Made by a program: the position numbers and the translations under genes | Part shown: positions 51,351 to 60,472 of the stretch, in pieces | Numbering within the stretch: the stretch's first letter is position 1 | Layout of the letters: every line of letters starts with the position of its first letter | The notes under the pieces: model-generated | Seen by the model: only the letters and a program-made list of their open reading frames with translations | What the model was told of the DNA's origin: nothing | Database searches by the model: none | Source of the DNA: JBJXHC01 sp046160825 | GTDB lineage: Bacteria > Bacteroidota > Ignavibacteria > UBA10030 > UBA6906 | Assembly (NCBI GenBank): GCA_046160825.1 | Contig: JBJXHC010000126.1 | Span: 39,489 to 103,488, forward strand | Direction of reading: 5' to 3' | Length of the DNA: 64,000 bases

Positions 51351-53226
51351 TGGTGCCTCCTATGATCTGATGAATCCTCTGCTCAATCTCTTCCGAAATG
51401 AGGGGGAGGCCCTTGATCGCATTGAACCCCGTCGCGGGCACAAGGTACTTCGCTCGGAGCAGCTTGATCAACTGACCGTTGTTGATTTCCGGCACGAGTA
51501 CGTTCTTGAATTTGTAGAGTATCTCGCCGAGGTTACGCGGGAATGGACTGATGTGACGGATGTGTACGTGTGATACAGAGACACCCTTTTCCCGTGCGTT
51601 GTTGATTGCGCTCTTTATGGATCCGTAGGTGCTGCCCCAACCAACAACAAGAAGGTCTCCCTCAGGATCACCATCAATTGATTGCAGTGGAATGTCATTA
51701 GCAATACGGTCGATCTTGGCTGCGCGCATCTTTACCATGAATTCGTGGTTCTCGGTATCATAACTGATGTTGCCGGTGATGTGTTCTTTTTCCAGTCCAC
51801 CAATGCGATGTTCGAGGCCAGGAGTTCCGGGAATCGCCCACGGTCGAGAGAGGGTTTGTTCATCGCGCATATATGGTTTGAATACGGCTGGATCTTTGGC
51901 GAACTCTTTAGTGATATCTGGTAACTCATCGGCATTCGGAATCATCCACGGCTCGGCGCCGTTCGCAAGGTAGCCATCGGTCAAACATATCACAGGCGTC
52001 ATGTACTTGATGGCAAGTCGTGAGGCCTCGAATGCGGTCTCAAAGCAATCTCCCGGCGTACATGCTGCGACTATTGCAACCGGCGATTCACCGTTCCGTC
52101 CATACATTGCCTGGAGCAGGTCTGCTTGTTCAGTTTTCGTCGGCAGACCCGTGCTTGGCCCACCGCGCTGCACGTTGATAATCACGAGGGGAAGTTCAAG
52201 CATTACGGCAAGGTTTATGGCCTCACTCTTGAGTGCAAGCCCTGGTCCACTGGTTGTAGTGACCGCCAACGCTCCGGCGTACGAAGCACCGATTGCCGTG
52301 CAAATCGCAGCGATTTCATCCTCTGCCTGAAACGTCTTGACGCCAAAGTTTTTCATGCGCGAGAGTTCGTGCAGAATGTCGCTTGCAGGAGTAATCGGAT
52401 AGCTGCCGAGGAAAAGTTCGAGTCCGGCCTTCTTTGCCGCGGCCACAAGTCCGATAGCCGTTGCGACATTCCCCATCACGTTGCGATAACGGCCCGGAGG
52501 AAGCTTTGCGGGCTTGACTTCATAACGGGTGGTAAAGATCTCGGTATTTTCACCATAGTGAAATCCTGCCTTGAGTACCCGGAGATTTGCTTCGGCAACC
52601 TGCGGATCTTTCTTGGCAAATTTTTCCTGGATGAATTTAATCGATTGATCAAGAGGACGGTTGTACATCCAGTACATGAGTCCCAGAGCAAAGAAATTTT
52701 TTGATTTGTCCACGAATTTCGTTGAAAGGTTCATATCCGCGAGCGCATTGGAGGTGAGCTTGGTAATGGGAACCTTGTGGAGTTGGTAGCGGCTCAATGA
52801 ACCATCCTCGAGCGGATTGGCGCTGTAGCCTGCCATTTTCAGATTTTTCTCATTGAACGCGTCGGTGTTTGCGATGACCATTCCACCATCTTTGAGCGTT
52901 TTGAGATTTGTAATCAACGCCGCAGGGTTCATCACAACCAGAACATCGGACGAGTCGCCCGGTGTCAGGATGTCTGTGCTGCCAAAGTGAATCTGGAACC
53001 CGCTAACCCCGTAGGTCGTTCCTGCCGGGGCACGGATCTCTGCAGGATAGTCGGGGAATGTGCTGAGATCATTGCCGAGGACAGCAGCAGTATTTGTAAA
53101 CTGTGTGCCTGTGAGTTGCATTCCATCACCCGAGTCGCCTGCGAAACGGATGGTCACTTCATCAAGAACCTTGGTTGTTTTTTCCATAGACGATTGTAGT
53201 CCTGGTTGATCAAGAACGGTGTGCAT
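51343..53226 (-). CDS. korA: 2-oxoacid:ferredoxin oxidoreductase, fused gamma-alpha subunit
   Basis: The 627-residue subunit begins with a gamma domain (FAGDSGDGMQLTGTQF, about 29-44) and continues with the alpha domain (about 220-627), which includes YPITPASDILHELSRM and the pyrimidine-binding DEIAAICTAIGASYAGA region. The enzyme couples oxidative decarboxylation of a 2-oxo acid to ferredoxin reduction, or works in reverse to fix CO2. It overlaps korB by 8 bases. The 174-bp gap to rplI contains the rplI terminator. Confidence 0.92.
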   Translation of the reverse strand: MHTVLDQPGLQSSMEKTTKVLDEVTIRFAGDSGDGMQLTGTQFTNTAAVLGNDLSTFPDYPAEIRAPAGTTYGVSGFQIHFGSTDILTPGDSSDVLVVMNPAALITNLKTLKDGGMVIANTDAFNEKNLKMAGYSANPLEDGSLSRYQLHKVPITKLTSNALADMNLSTKFVDKSKNFFALGLMYWMYNRPLDQSIKFIQEKFAKKDPQVAEANLRVLKAGFHYGENTEIFTTRYEVKPAKLPPGRYRNVMGNVATAIGLVAAAKKAGLELFLGSYPITPASDILHELSRMKNFGVKTFQAEDEIAAICTAIGASYAGALAVTTTSGPGLALKSEAINLAVMLELPLVIINVQRGGPSTGLPTKTEQADLLQAMYGRNGESPVAIVAACTPGDCFETAFEASRLAIKYMTPVICLTDGYLANGAEPWMIPNADELPDITKEFAKDPAVFKPYMRDEQTLSRPWAIPGTPGLEHRIGGLEKEHITGNISYDTENHEFMVKMRAAKIDRIANDIPLQSIDGDPEGDLLVVGWGSTYGSIKSAINNAREKGVSVSHVHIRHISPFPRNLGEILYKFKNVLVPEINNGQLIKLLRAKYLVPATGFNAIKGLPLISEEIEQRIHQIIGGTNA

Positions 53227-53352
53227 GAGCTTGACTGCATTGGGATTGCGTGATAAACATTGAGTTCAAGTCCCAACAGAAACATGCAAAAGGTAAGTCA
53301 AAATAGATGGTTTGGTGCTAAAAGTCAATGTAGCGGGATGGGAGGGAGGTAG

Positions 53353-53391
53353 AAACAACAATCCCGCCTCAAAGGGGCGGGATTGTTGTTT
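53353..53391 (-). terminator. Strong hairpin terminator after rplI
   Basis: A perfect 16-bp stem pairs 53353-53368 with 53376-53391, with a 7-nt loop. It begins 9 bases past the rplI stop. Both flanks are A/T-rich, so it may serve transcripts from either side. Confidence 0.9.
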
Positions 53392-53399
53392 GACACAGG

Positions 53400-53843
53400 T
53401 TATTCTCGAACGACCCAGACTTTTACTTTTGCAACGACGTTGTGCTGGAGTTTGACGTTGACATTGTAAATGCCGAGGGCCTTAATTGGCTCTTCAAGGT
53501 CGATCAGGCGTTTGTCGATCTCAATGCCGTTCTCTTTGAGAGCATCGGCAATCATTTGGGATGTGACGGAACCGAAGAGCTTCTCGTCTTCACCAACTTT
53601 CATCTGAAGTGTGATGGAGGCCTTTTCCAGTTCAGTGGCCACCTTCTGACTGGATTTCACTTCCTTGTCCTGTCGCTTTGCAGCCTGCTTCTTGTCTTCC
53701 TCGAGTGCCCGTGTGTATCCATCGGTTGCCGGATAAGCGATGCTCTGAGGAATCAGGTAGTTGCGTGCGTACCCATCCTTTACTGTAACGATGTCGCCTG
53801 TTTTGCCGAGCTTTTCGAGCTCTTTGCGGAGTATGACTTTCAT
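53400..53843 (-). CDS. rplI: 50S ribosomal protein L9
   Basis: The 147-residue protein has the two-lobe L9 plan. The N-terminal domain starts MKVILRKELEKLGKTGDIVTVKDGYARNYLIPQ, a long charged helix follows (residues about 40-75, rich in Lys and Glu), and the C-terminal domain is Gly/Val-rich. L9 bridges the L1 stalk region. It is the last gene of the prs-rplY-pth-rpsF-rpsR-rplI string. Confidence 0.97.
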   Translation of the reverse strand: MKVILRKELEKLGKTGDIVTVKDGYARNYLIPQSIAYPATDGYTRALEEDKKQAAKRQDKEVKSSQKVATELEKASITLQMKVGEDEKLFGSVTSQMIADALKENGIEIDKRLIDLEEPIKALGIYNVNVKLQHNVVAKVKVWVVRE

Positions 53844-53867
53844 GGTAGTATCCTCATTCTCAATGTC

Positions 53868-54134
53868 TTAGCGAATAGAATCGGAGACGAATGGCAGCAG
53901 GGCGAGATGCCTAGCACGTTTCACGGATTGTACAAGTTGACGCTGGTGTTTCGCGCACGTACCGGTAATGCGTTTGGGAATGATCTTCCCTTGCTCGGAA
54001 ACAAAACGCTGCAGCTTTTTCTCATCCTTGTAGTCGATGTAGATTTCCTTGGCATCGCAGAAGCGGCATGTACGTTTCTTGCGCGGGGCCTGGTTTTCCC
54101 GTTCACGTCGTGGTTTTCTTGGTGGTCCAAACAT
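53868..54134 (-). CDS. rpsR: 30S ribosomal protein S18
   Basis: The 88-residue protein has a basic N-terminus, then CRFCDAKEIYIDYKDEKKLQRFVSEQGKI and the RRITG-like PKRITGTCAKHQRQL segment of S18. The CxxC (23-26) and a later Cys are typical of zinc-linked S18 forms. It pairs with S6 on the 30S platform. The usual ssb gene between rpsF and rpsR is absent: only 56 bases separate them. Confidence 0.97.
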   Translation of the reverse strand: MFGPPRKPRRERENQAPRKKRTCRFCDAKEIYIDYKDEKKLQRFVSEQGKIIPKRITGTCAKHQRQLVQSVKRARHLALLPFVSDSIR

Positions 54135-54190
54135 CTCTGGAGTTCCTTTCGCTTCAATATCAAACGTGGTCTAAGGGATTGGGGTACGGA

Positions 54191-54604
54191 CTATTTCTTA
54201 TCCTCTGTTTCCTTGAACAATGGCTCGCGTGCCGCCACTTCGGGTGCATCTGCAACAGGCATTGCCGCTGCCGCAGCAAGGGCATTTTTCCGTGCTGTGA
54301 TGGCCTTGCGGTCAAGCACAATGGTGAGATAACGCAGGATCATCTCGTCGAGCTGATACGAACGCTCAAGAAGCGCAAGCAACGCTCCAGGGGCGGAGAA
54401 CTCGATGTTCACATAGAACCCGTTGGTCTTTTTGTTGATGGCATATGCGAGACGCTTGCGTCCCCATTTGTTGAGAGCGGCAATCACTCCGCCATTCTTG
54501 GTGATCGTATCCTGCACCCGACCGATGACGGTATCAATCTGCGCGTCATCCAGCGATGCGTTTACGATAAATGTGGTTTCGTACATCCGTTTGAGTGTGT
54601 CCAT
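54191..54604 (-). CDS. rpsF: 30S ribosomal protein S6
   Basis: The 137-residue protein has the S6 ferredoxin-like fold: YETTFIVNASLDDAQIDTVIGRVQDTI, NKWGRKRLAYAINKKTNGFYVNIEFS, then RYLTIVLDRKAI. The C-terminal tail of about 35 residues (Ala/Glu-rich, ending ETEDKK) is longer than in E. coli before glutamylation. It has a good ribosome-binding site (AGGAGG complement at 54608-54614). A hairpin lies 41-71 bases upstream of the start. Confidence 0.96.
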   Translation of the reverse strand: MDTLKRMYETTFIVNASLDDAQIDTVIGRVQDTITKNGGVIAALNKWGRKRLAYAINKKTNGFYVNIEFSAPGALLALLERSYQLDEMILRYLTIVLDRKAITARKNALAAAAAMPVADAPEVAAREPLFKETEDKK

Positions 54605-54645
54605 GTTGCTACCTCCTGTGGACTGCTAACTGTGAATTAGAGACC

Positions 54646-54675
54646 CTTCAGTACTCATCGGGTGATGAACTGAAG
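54646..54675 (-). promoter_or_regulatory. Hairpin in the rpsF leader, candidate control element
   Basis: On the minus strand the leader folds as CTTCAGT-TCATC-ACCC-GATGA-GT-ACTGAAG: a 7-bp outer stem and 5-bp inner stem, with a 2-nt bulge and an ACCC loop (coordinates 54646-54675). rpsF leaders in many bacteria carry an S6:S18-binding motif with a conserved CCG; here CCCG lies in the loop and closing pair. Match to that motif is uncertain, and a plain attenuator is the alternative. Confidence 0.3.
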
Positions 54676-54715
54676 AGTAGAGGGTAACTTTCCAGACGCG
54701 AAAGGTACCGGTGTG

Positions 54716-55282
54716 CTACGTTACTGTATTGTACTTGTTCATGAGGCGGGCGAAATCCTCTGTTGCGGATTCCATGCATACATCCGCCGCCCGCTTTACC
54801 ATTGCACTTACTGCTTGATACTCGCTTTCATCAAAGCGTGCGAGTACAAAATTTACCATCTCTTCTTTCAGCGGCAGATTCTCTTTGCCAATACCACATC
54901 TGAGCCGGGGAAAACCATCGGAGTTCAAGTGAGAGATAATTGACGAGAGTCCGTTATGCCCACCGTCGCTCCCTTGCGTTCGAATCCGTAACGTGCCAAG
55001 CAGGAGAGCAAAATCATCCACAACAATCAGGAGATCTTGCGGTGTTGCATGGTACCGTTCGAGCGCCTCTGCCACCGCCTGCCCGCTGCCATTCATATAC
55101 GTCAGCGGCTTCAGTACCACCATGAGACCGCTGTTTGCAACCAAGTATTCACCCTTGCCCGGTGTAAGCCTCACATTCAGCCGGGAACACAACTCATCGA
55201 CGACATGAAATCCGATGTTGTGCCTCGTCCATTCATACTCAGATCCCGGGTTACCGAGACCCACAACGATGCGAGGTGGCAC
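54716..55282 (-). CDS. pth: Peptidyl-tRNA hydrolase
   Basis: The 188-residue enzyme recycles peptidyl-tRNA from stalled ribosomes. GLGNPGSEYEWTRHNIGFHVVDEL contains Asn11 and the catalytic His21. LTYMNGSGQAV, VVDDFALLLG and GSDGGHNGLSSI complete the active site. Length fits the E. coli enzyme. It starts 12 bases after the rplY stop. Confidence 0.97.
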   Translation of the reverse strand: MPPRIVVGLGNPGSEYEWTRHNIGFHVVDELCSRLNVRLTPGKGEYLVANSGLMVVLKPLTYMNGSGQAVAEALERYHATPQDLLIVVDDFALLLGTLRIRTQGSDGGHNGLSSIISHLNSDGFPRLRCGIGKENLPLKEEMVNFVLARFDESEYQAVSAMVKRAADVCMESATEDFARLMNKYNTVT

Positions 55283-55294
55283 AGAGCCGGGCTC

Positions 55295-55969
55295 TTACTT
55301 CTTCTTTTCTTCCTTGGCATCGGGAGCAGCAGCGTCACCGTCTTCAGTCTTCTTGCCCTTACCAACGACTTCAGGTTCCTTGGCGCCAGCCTCTGCCACT
55401 ACGGGTTCAGCTTCCTTCACGACCGTTGGCGGTACAATGCCGACGACAGGACTGTCGGGGTTTTCAAGGATAGTCACATTCGGAACCACGAGATCGCGGA
55501 CATGAATCGACTGATTGATACCGAGATCGACGATATTGAGTTCGATTTTCTCCGGGATATGCTTCGGCAGAGTGGAGATCTTGAGCTTGTGAATAATGTG
55601 TTGTATCATGCCGCCATCGCGCACGCCTTTCGGGATTCCTCCTGTAAGCACGATTGGGATTTCCAGAGTAAGTTTCTCGTCCTCCTTCAAACCCTGAAGG
55701 TCGAAATGGATCGGACGGTCTGTCACCGGGTCGAATTGGACGTCACGCAGAATGCATTTCTTTGATGTCCCGTCAGCCAGCCGGAGATCGATAACGTGAG
55801 TCTCAGTGGTATAGACAAGGGGATCCAGTCCGAGCTTTGGTACTTCGATGGAGATATTTTTTTCTCCATGTGTATAGTACACACCCGGAATCTTGCCTTT
55901 CAGGCGAACGTACTTTGCGTGCTTTCCCGCTTCGCTGCGGACTTCTGCATTCAGAACATATTCTGACAT
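55295..55969 (-). CDS. rplY: 50S ribosomal protein L25/general stress protein CTC
   Basis: The 224-residue protein has the L25-like N-terminal domain (about 1-95: LNAEVRSEAGKHAKYVRLKGKIPGVYY) that binds 5S rRNA and the C-terminal TL5/CTC domain (about 96-185). A charged tail of about 35 residues rich in Glu, Ala and Lys follows, ending KEEKKK. It lies between prs and pth. Confidence 0.95.
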   Translation of the reverse strand: MSEYVLNAEVRSEAGKHAKYVRLKGKIPGVYYTHGEKNISIEVPKLGLDPLVYTTETHVIDLRLADGTSKKCILRDVQFDPVTDRPIHFDLQGLKEDEKLTLEIPIVLTGGIPKGVRDGGMIQHIIHKLKISTLPKHIPEKIELNIVDLGINQSIHVRDLVVPNVTILENPDSPVVGIVPPTVVKEAEPVVAEAGAKEPEVVGKGKKTEDGDAAAPDAKEEKKK

Positions 55970-55993
55970 TGTTGTACCTTTCTTTCCGTTACA

Positions 55994-56935
55994 TTATCCT
56001 TTGTCAACATCAAAGAGCGAACTGATGGACATATGTTTGAACGTGCGTTTCATAGCCTCTGCAAAAATAGTGGAGACGGACTCCACTTCAACCTTCGGAG
56101 AAGGAGAAGACAACGGCAGTGAATCTGTCACCACAATCTTCTTCAATCCTGAATTTTCTATCCGCTCGATTGCATTCCCTGAAAACACGGGGTGAGTGCA
56201 AGCAGAGTAAACATCTTTTGCTCCGGCGTCTTTGAGAGCCTTAACAGCGTTGCACAAGGTGCCGGCCGTATCAATCAGATCATCGACGATCAAAATGTTC
56301 TTGCCTTCAGCGTCGCCGATGATATTCATGACTTCCGCTTCGTTCTGCCGCGGTCGTCGCTTGTCAATGACGATCAGGTCTGCCTCAAGGCGCTTTGCAT
56401 ATGCGCGAGCCATCTTAATACCGCCGACGTCCGGTGAGACCACCGCCAGATTCGGAATCTTGTTCTTGCTGAAATGCTTCACAAGAATTGCCGATGAGTA
56501 CAAATGGTCAACCGGTATATCAAAAAATCCTTGAATCTGCGGTGCATGCAAATCCATGGTAATAACCCTGTCAGCACCTGCCTTCGTAATCAGGTTTGCA
56601 ACCAACTTTGCCGTTATCGAAACTCTCGGCTGGTCTTTTCTATCCTGCCTTGCGTAACCAAAGTACGGAATAACCGCTGCTACTTTTCTTGCCGATGCCC
56701 TCTTCGCTGCATCGATCATGATCAGCAGCTCCATCAAATTCTCGGCAGGGGGGATGGTCGATTGAATGATAAACACATCGCTTCCCCTGATGTTGTCGCT
56801 GTACTTGACCCAAATCTCGCCGTCACTAAAAGTCTTGATCTCGCACCTGCCAAGCGGCTCGCCAATCTCCTGGGCAATCTTTTGCGCAAGAGGTCGGTTC
56901 GAGCGACCGGAGAACACCTTGAGATTGCTACCCAT
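55994..56935 (-). CDS. prs: Ribose-phosphate pyrophosphokinase
   Basis: The 313-residue enzyme makes PRPP from ribose-5-phosphate and ATP. LKVFSGRSNRPLAQKIAQEI opens the N-terminal domain, the catalytic flexible loop and PYFGYARQDRK (KRTD-like) follow, VITMDLHAPQIQGFFDIPVDHL is present, and the PRPP loop is LIVDDLIDTAGT. Length matches Prs. It is the first gene of the minus-strand ribosomal-protein string. The 149 bases upstream (56936-57084) show no gene. Confidence 0.97.
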   Translation of the reverse strand: MGSNLKVFSGRSNRPLAQKIAQEIGEPLGRCEIKTFSDGEIWVKYSDNIRGSDVFIIQSTIPPAENLMELLIMIDAAKRASARKVAAVIPYFGYARQDRKDQPRVSITAKLVANLITKAGADRVITMDLHAPQIQGFFDIPVDHLYSSAILVKHFSKNKIPNLAVVSPDVGGIKMARAYAKRLEADLIVIDKRRPRQNEAEVMNIIGDAEGKNILIVDDLIDTAGTLCNAVKALKDAGAKDVYSACTHPVFSGNAIERIENSGLKKIVVTDSLPLSSPSPKVEVESVSTIFAEAMKRTFKHMSISSLFDVDKG

Positions 56936-57084
56936 GTAGAGTTCTGGAAGTGGCGAATCTGACCAAAAACGGCCTGAATCGGGCTGGAGGCTTAATCCAA
57001 CAACATTCGGCGGAGTTTTCAGGACACCAAGATAACAAAATTGGCAAATTTGTGCAAGAATAATCTATTGAATGCCAACGTCTG

Positions 57085-58749
57085 CTATTTTAGCAACAGC
57101 ATTTTTCGAGAGACGGAAATGTTTGGGGTTTCCATCCTACAAACATAAACGCCAGTTGGCAACGTGATGCCATCGAATGGGATTGTGTGCTGTCCCGGTT
57201 GAAGTCTGCCGTCAACCAGCGTGAACAAATGGCGTCCCAGTAAATCGAATATTTGAAGATTCACGTCAGTGGCTTCAGGAAGATCAATGATGACTGTTGT
57301 CGTTGGGTTGAAGGGATTGGGATAATTTTGGTGAAGCGCATATCTGGTAGGAACTTCGCCCGATTCTCCAACACTGTTCGGTGAAAGTACAGTCAACGAA
57401 ACGGGAAACGAGATGATGCCGTTCTGAAGATCATTACTTCCGATCAAGAGATGAGATGTGTATGTTGAGCCGGTCGCCAGGCCAACAGAACTCAGTTGAA
57501 TGACGGCATCGTTTGTCATTCCGGGTGAAACGATACCCAGGGCGGGAGTAGTGGATATCCACGATGTGTTTGCCGTATCAGCTATTCCCCAGACCAAATC
57601 AGCATCGCCGTTGTTTGAGATTATCAAAGTCACGGATGCACTACTTCCCGCTGTTACGCTATCGTTGATGCCCTGCCTACTGAGACTGATTGCAGGATTG
57701 CCGAGTCCGGTGATGTTCATCTGGACCGGGACATCCACTGGTTGTTGGCTGGGTGCCGAGAAGCGAAGGTGCGAATTGTATGTGCCGACCGGCTTTGCCG
57801 CCAACACAGAAACATCAATGGTTGCTGAATCGCCCGATAGAATATTTACGGTTGTTCTGTCCTCACGAATCCATGAAGTCCCAATTTCTGTTCCTATTAT
57901 TCCGTGACCAGTATTTGGCGCGTAGTCCGGGAATGCGGAGGTCAGCTCAAGCCGTGCGAACACCGCGCCAATGTTCAAATTCTGGTCGGGGTCATTCAAA
58001 CCAAGTCCTCCGAACGGAATTCCACTAACGGTAATCGTGAGAACACTGTCTCGAGTGATGGTGGGGATGATGGGAATATAGACAAAAGAGGTATCGGTGG
58101 TCTTCAAGATGACAGCAATAGGATTGTTACCAAGTCCCAACGAATCGGCGATGAGTCCACTCGCATCGACAAGCACCTCAAATTCCGATCCGATATCTCT
58201 TGCCGGAGGACCCAGTTGCCAGGGTACAGGCCAGATGCCGGAGCCGAAATCCTGATTCACGTCCAGAGACAAGAATCCGGCAACATTGTTATCAGGGCAC
58301 AGCATCCGTACTTGAAGGTCCAGCACCGGTCCAAGAAATGTTGATCTCTTCTGATACAAAATGCTGAGGACATCAACGCCGAAGAGAAGATTGTCGCCGC
58401 GGGTGTCCGTCGCAGCAACTTCAAATGCGGCGTCGATATTGGTTGGGGAAGTGATGGGGTGCCCGAGTTTGCCTGCGCGAAGTTTTGTGATGAACGGCTG
58501 AAAGTCCAGCGGCAGACTGGTCGCAAAGTCGCCTTGAATTGAAGGAGTGAGGGTTGACTCGGCAATCGTGACAGTGAGATTGAGGCCGGAATTGTTCCTG
58601 ATGGTCAGAGTTTGATCAACCCTTGTTCCGGTAATGCCATTGAGTGTTATGGAAGCAGGTGAAACAGCTAAGGATCCATCGGAGGCTGAGGATGTTGCCC
58701 CTATAAACGCAAGAATAATGGCCGATATCAATCGACTGAGGTACTTCAT
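57085..58749 (-). CDS. T9SS type A sorting domain-containing secreted protein
   Basis: The 554-residue protein has a signal peptide (about 5-22, SSASDG) and several beta-sandwich segments, including choice-of-anchor or BACON-like repeats (ISLSRQGINDSVTAGSSASVTLIISNNGDADLVWGI). The end is a full T9SS sorting domain: YPNPFNPTTTVIIDLPEATD, VNLQIFDLLGRHLFTLVDG, LPTGVYVCRMETPN, KMLLLK. It should be exported to the periplasm, then over the outer membrane by T9SS. I saw no enzymatic domain; the role may be structural or adhesive. Confidence 0.9.
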   Translation of the reverse strand: MKYLSRLISAIILAFIGATSSASDGSLAVSPASITLNGITGTRVDQTLTIRNNSGLNLTVTIAESTLTPSIQGDFATSLPLDFQPFITKLRAGKLGHPITSPTNIDAAFEVAATDTRGDNLLFGVDVLSILYQKRSTFLGPVLDLQVRMLCPDNNVAGFLSLDVNQDFGSGIWPVPWQLGPPARDIGSEFEVLVDASGLIADSLGLGNNPIAVILKTTDTSFVYIPIIPTITRDSVLTITVSGIPFGGLGLNDPDQNLNIGAVFARLELTSAFPDYAPNTGHGIIGTEIGTSWIREDRTTVNILSGDSATIDVSVLAAKPVGTYNSHLRFSAPSQQPVDVPVQMNITGLGNPAISLSRQGINDSVTAGSSASVTLIISNNGDADLVWGIADTANTSWISTTPALGIVSPGMTNDAVIQLSSVGLATGSTYTSHLLIGSNDLQNGIISFPVSLTVLSPNSVGESGEVPTRYALHQNYPNPFNPTTTVIIDLPEATDVNLQIFDLLGRHLFTLVDGRLQPGQHTIPFDGITLPTGVYVCRMETPNISVSRKMLLLK

Positions 58750-58968
58750 GAAGCCTCCTGAACTTGAATACAGATGAGGGAGAGTGGAAGAAGATATCGA
58801 AATGGTGCACGACTTTCAAGCTTACTCAAACAGATTGACGTACCAGAGAACGTTTCTCAGGTTGCTTTTGAATCGTCGTTTCGGTAATTTCGTGCGGGTT
58901 GTTCGATCTCCGCTACAGCTATTCTTCCTGAGACAGTCACGTTGATGCATCGTTACGTAAGGAGCGCC

Positions 58969-59550
58969 ATGAACATGTCATCCAAGGTTTCCATCGCGAA
59001 GTATTTCGACTACACTGAACGGAATACCATTTCCCAGGTATTGTGGATGTTGGCATTCGTTGCATTGACCGCAATCGGGGCGCAGGTGCAGATTCCGCAT
59101 TCTCCTGTTCCTTACACACTCCAGACTCTGTTCGTACTGCTTGCAGGTGCATTTCTCGGGCCGCGCAACGGCGCGTTGAGCATGATGCTGTACATCGGTG
59201 CAGGAGCGATTGGTGTGCCAGTGTTTTCTTCGGCCGGCTTCGGTATTGCGAGATTATTGGGCCCGACAGGCGGATATCTCCTCGCCTTTCCTGCGGCGGC
59301 TGCAATTGTCGGCTATCTCATTCAGAAGAGAAACACTTTGGCCTGGTCGGCCTTTTCAATGGCGATCGGGTTGGTGATTATCTTCTTGTTTGGAACGATT
59401 CAACTCAACGCGGTATTGTTGAAAGATTGGTCAGCATCGATAAGCGCGGGTTTCATGATATTTTCGTGGTGGGACGTTTTGAAGCTCTCCGCAGCAGCCA
59501 TGACGTATCACGAAATTGCAAAACGCTGGCCCCGCGTTCCGCAAGAATAG
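58969..59550 (+). CDS. bioY: Biotin transporter BioY (ECF S-component)
   Basis: The 193-residue protein has six hydrophobic segments with BioY marks: GAQVQIPHSPVPYTLQTLFVLLAGAFLGPRNGALSMMLY, GVPVFSSAGFGIARLLGPTGGYL and AFPAAAAIVGYL. BioY binds biotin as the S-component of an ECF transporter or works alone. The ATG at 58969 has AAGGAG at 58959-58964; an in-frame TTG at 58942 exists but has no such site. No biotin-synthesis gene lies nearby. The divergent T9SS gene is 220 bp away. Confidence 0.94.
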   Translation: MNMSSKVSIAKYFDYTERNTISQVLWMLAFVALTAIGAQVQIPHSPVPYTLQTLFVLLAGAFLGPRNGALSMMLYIGAGAIGVPVFSSAGFGIARLLGPTGGYLLAFPAAAAIVGYLIQKRNTLAWSAFSMAIGLVIIFLFGTIQLNAVLLKDWSASISAGFMIFSWWDVLKLSAAAMTYHEIAKRWPRVPQE

Positions 59551-59576
59551 TATGGAAGTATAGATTGAGAAACACG

Positions 59577-59604
59577 AAAGCCGGACGACATCCGGCTTTT
59601 TTTC
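59577..59604 (+). terminator. Rho-independent terminator between bioY and arsC
   Basis: A 9-bp perfect stem AAAGCCGGA (59577-59585) / TCCGGCTTT (59591-59599) with 5-nt loop is followed by T's, 26 bases after the bioY stop. arsC ends at 59606 on the other strand, so the hairpin may also serve arsC. Confidence 0.9.
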
Positions 59605-59605
59605 G

Positions 59606-60031
59606 CTAGTCCCGCACGCTGTTACTCCTCACTACAAACTCTCTCATCGCGTTACCGATAAGATTACGCACCCTCCTGAATTCATTGAGTCGTTGCTCTT
59701 CTGTCCCTTCAAATCCGGCAGGATCATCGAACGGCAAGTGCATAATCATATGCCTGCCAGGAAGAACAGGACAACTTTCCCGTGCGTTGTCGCACACAGT
59801 GATGACATAGTCCAAGGTCTTGCCGATGAATTCCTCGACAGACTTGGAACGCTGCTTTGAAATATCAACACCCGCCTCCCCCATCACTTTGATAGCAAGA
59901 GGATGGACGATTGAAGGATGTGTGCCTGCGCTAAACGCCTCAATGATTCCTTTGCCGTGAGTTCTGAGCCAACCTTCCGCCATTTGACTGCGACATGAAT
60001 TCCCTGTACACACTATGAGCACCTTTCTCAC
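59606..60031 (-). CDS. arsC: Thioredoxin-coupled arsenate reductase (LMW-phosphatase fold)
   Basis: The 141-residue protein has the P-loop CTGNSCR (C8-X5-R14) and a downstream cysteine pair in VCDNARESCPVLPG (C80, C87), the three-cysteine arrangement of S. aureus-type ArsC. It reduces arsenate to arsenite with thioredoxin. I place the start at GTG 60031: GGAG lies 8 bases upstream (60040-60043), and the longer frame to 60067 is not conserved. The GTG overlaps the stop of the upstream acetyltransferase gene by four bases (GTGA). Confidence 0.92.
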   Translation of the reverse strand: MRKVLIVCTGNSCRSQMAEGWLRTHGKGIIEAFSAGTHPSIVHPLAIKVMGEAGVDISKQRSKSVEEFIGKTLDYVITVCDNARESCPVLPGRHMIMHLPFDDPAGFEGTEEQRLNEFRRVRNLIGNAMREFVVRSNSVRD

Positions 60032-60450
60032 AATATCAACTCCATGCACGCAGCATGTGAAGGGCATGCACCGGAAAATTCCACTGATGAGGTGACGGGA
60101 CCGGTGACGCTCTCTTGGGGAATCTTCCGGAAACCCCGTCGCCTGAAATACTCTTCAGCAGTATTGGTCAGAAGAAGCAGTCGGGTAATGTTCATACTTG
60201 TTGCTGTTGCAAAAATGGCATCATACAGTTCCCCACCAATGCCTGCGCCTTTTTCGTGTGCAATGACGACCGCTGAACGCAGCAAGGCGGTATCGCCGTA
60301 CAGCTCAAGTCCCATTGCACCGATGATGGCATTGTCACGTTCGGCGACCAGGAAAGTTGTGAGATGTTCAGCAACGCCTGCGATGGGAAGAGATTCGTTG
60401 AGCAGCATCTGTTCAATGCAGGGAAGATCGGTCAACCGTGCATTTCTCAT
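60028..60450 (-). CDS. GNAT acetyltransferase, ArsN2-like
   Basis: The 140-residue protein is a GNAT-fold enzyme (VIAHEKGAGIGGELYDAIFATA contains the acetyl-CoA-binding RGxGxG-like loop; LLLTNTAEEYFRRRGFRK is typical for the C-terminal part). Its fusion-like overlap with arsC suits ArsN2-type arsenic-resistance acetyltransferases, an inference. I chose the ATG at 60450 (MRNARLTDLP) with GAGG five bases upstream; a second ATG at 60465 is possible. The gene lies 22 bases after the exonuclease stop. Confidence 0.8.
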   Translation of the reverse strand: MRNARLTDLPCIEQMLLNESLPIAGVAEHLTTFLVAERDNAIIGAMGLELYGDTALLRSAVVIAHEKGAGIGGELYDAIFATATSMNITRLLLLTNTAEEYFRRRGFRKIPQESVTGPVTSSVEFSGACPSHAACMELIL

Positions 60451-60472
60451 ACATACCTCGCCCATGACTCGC

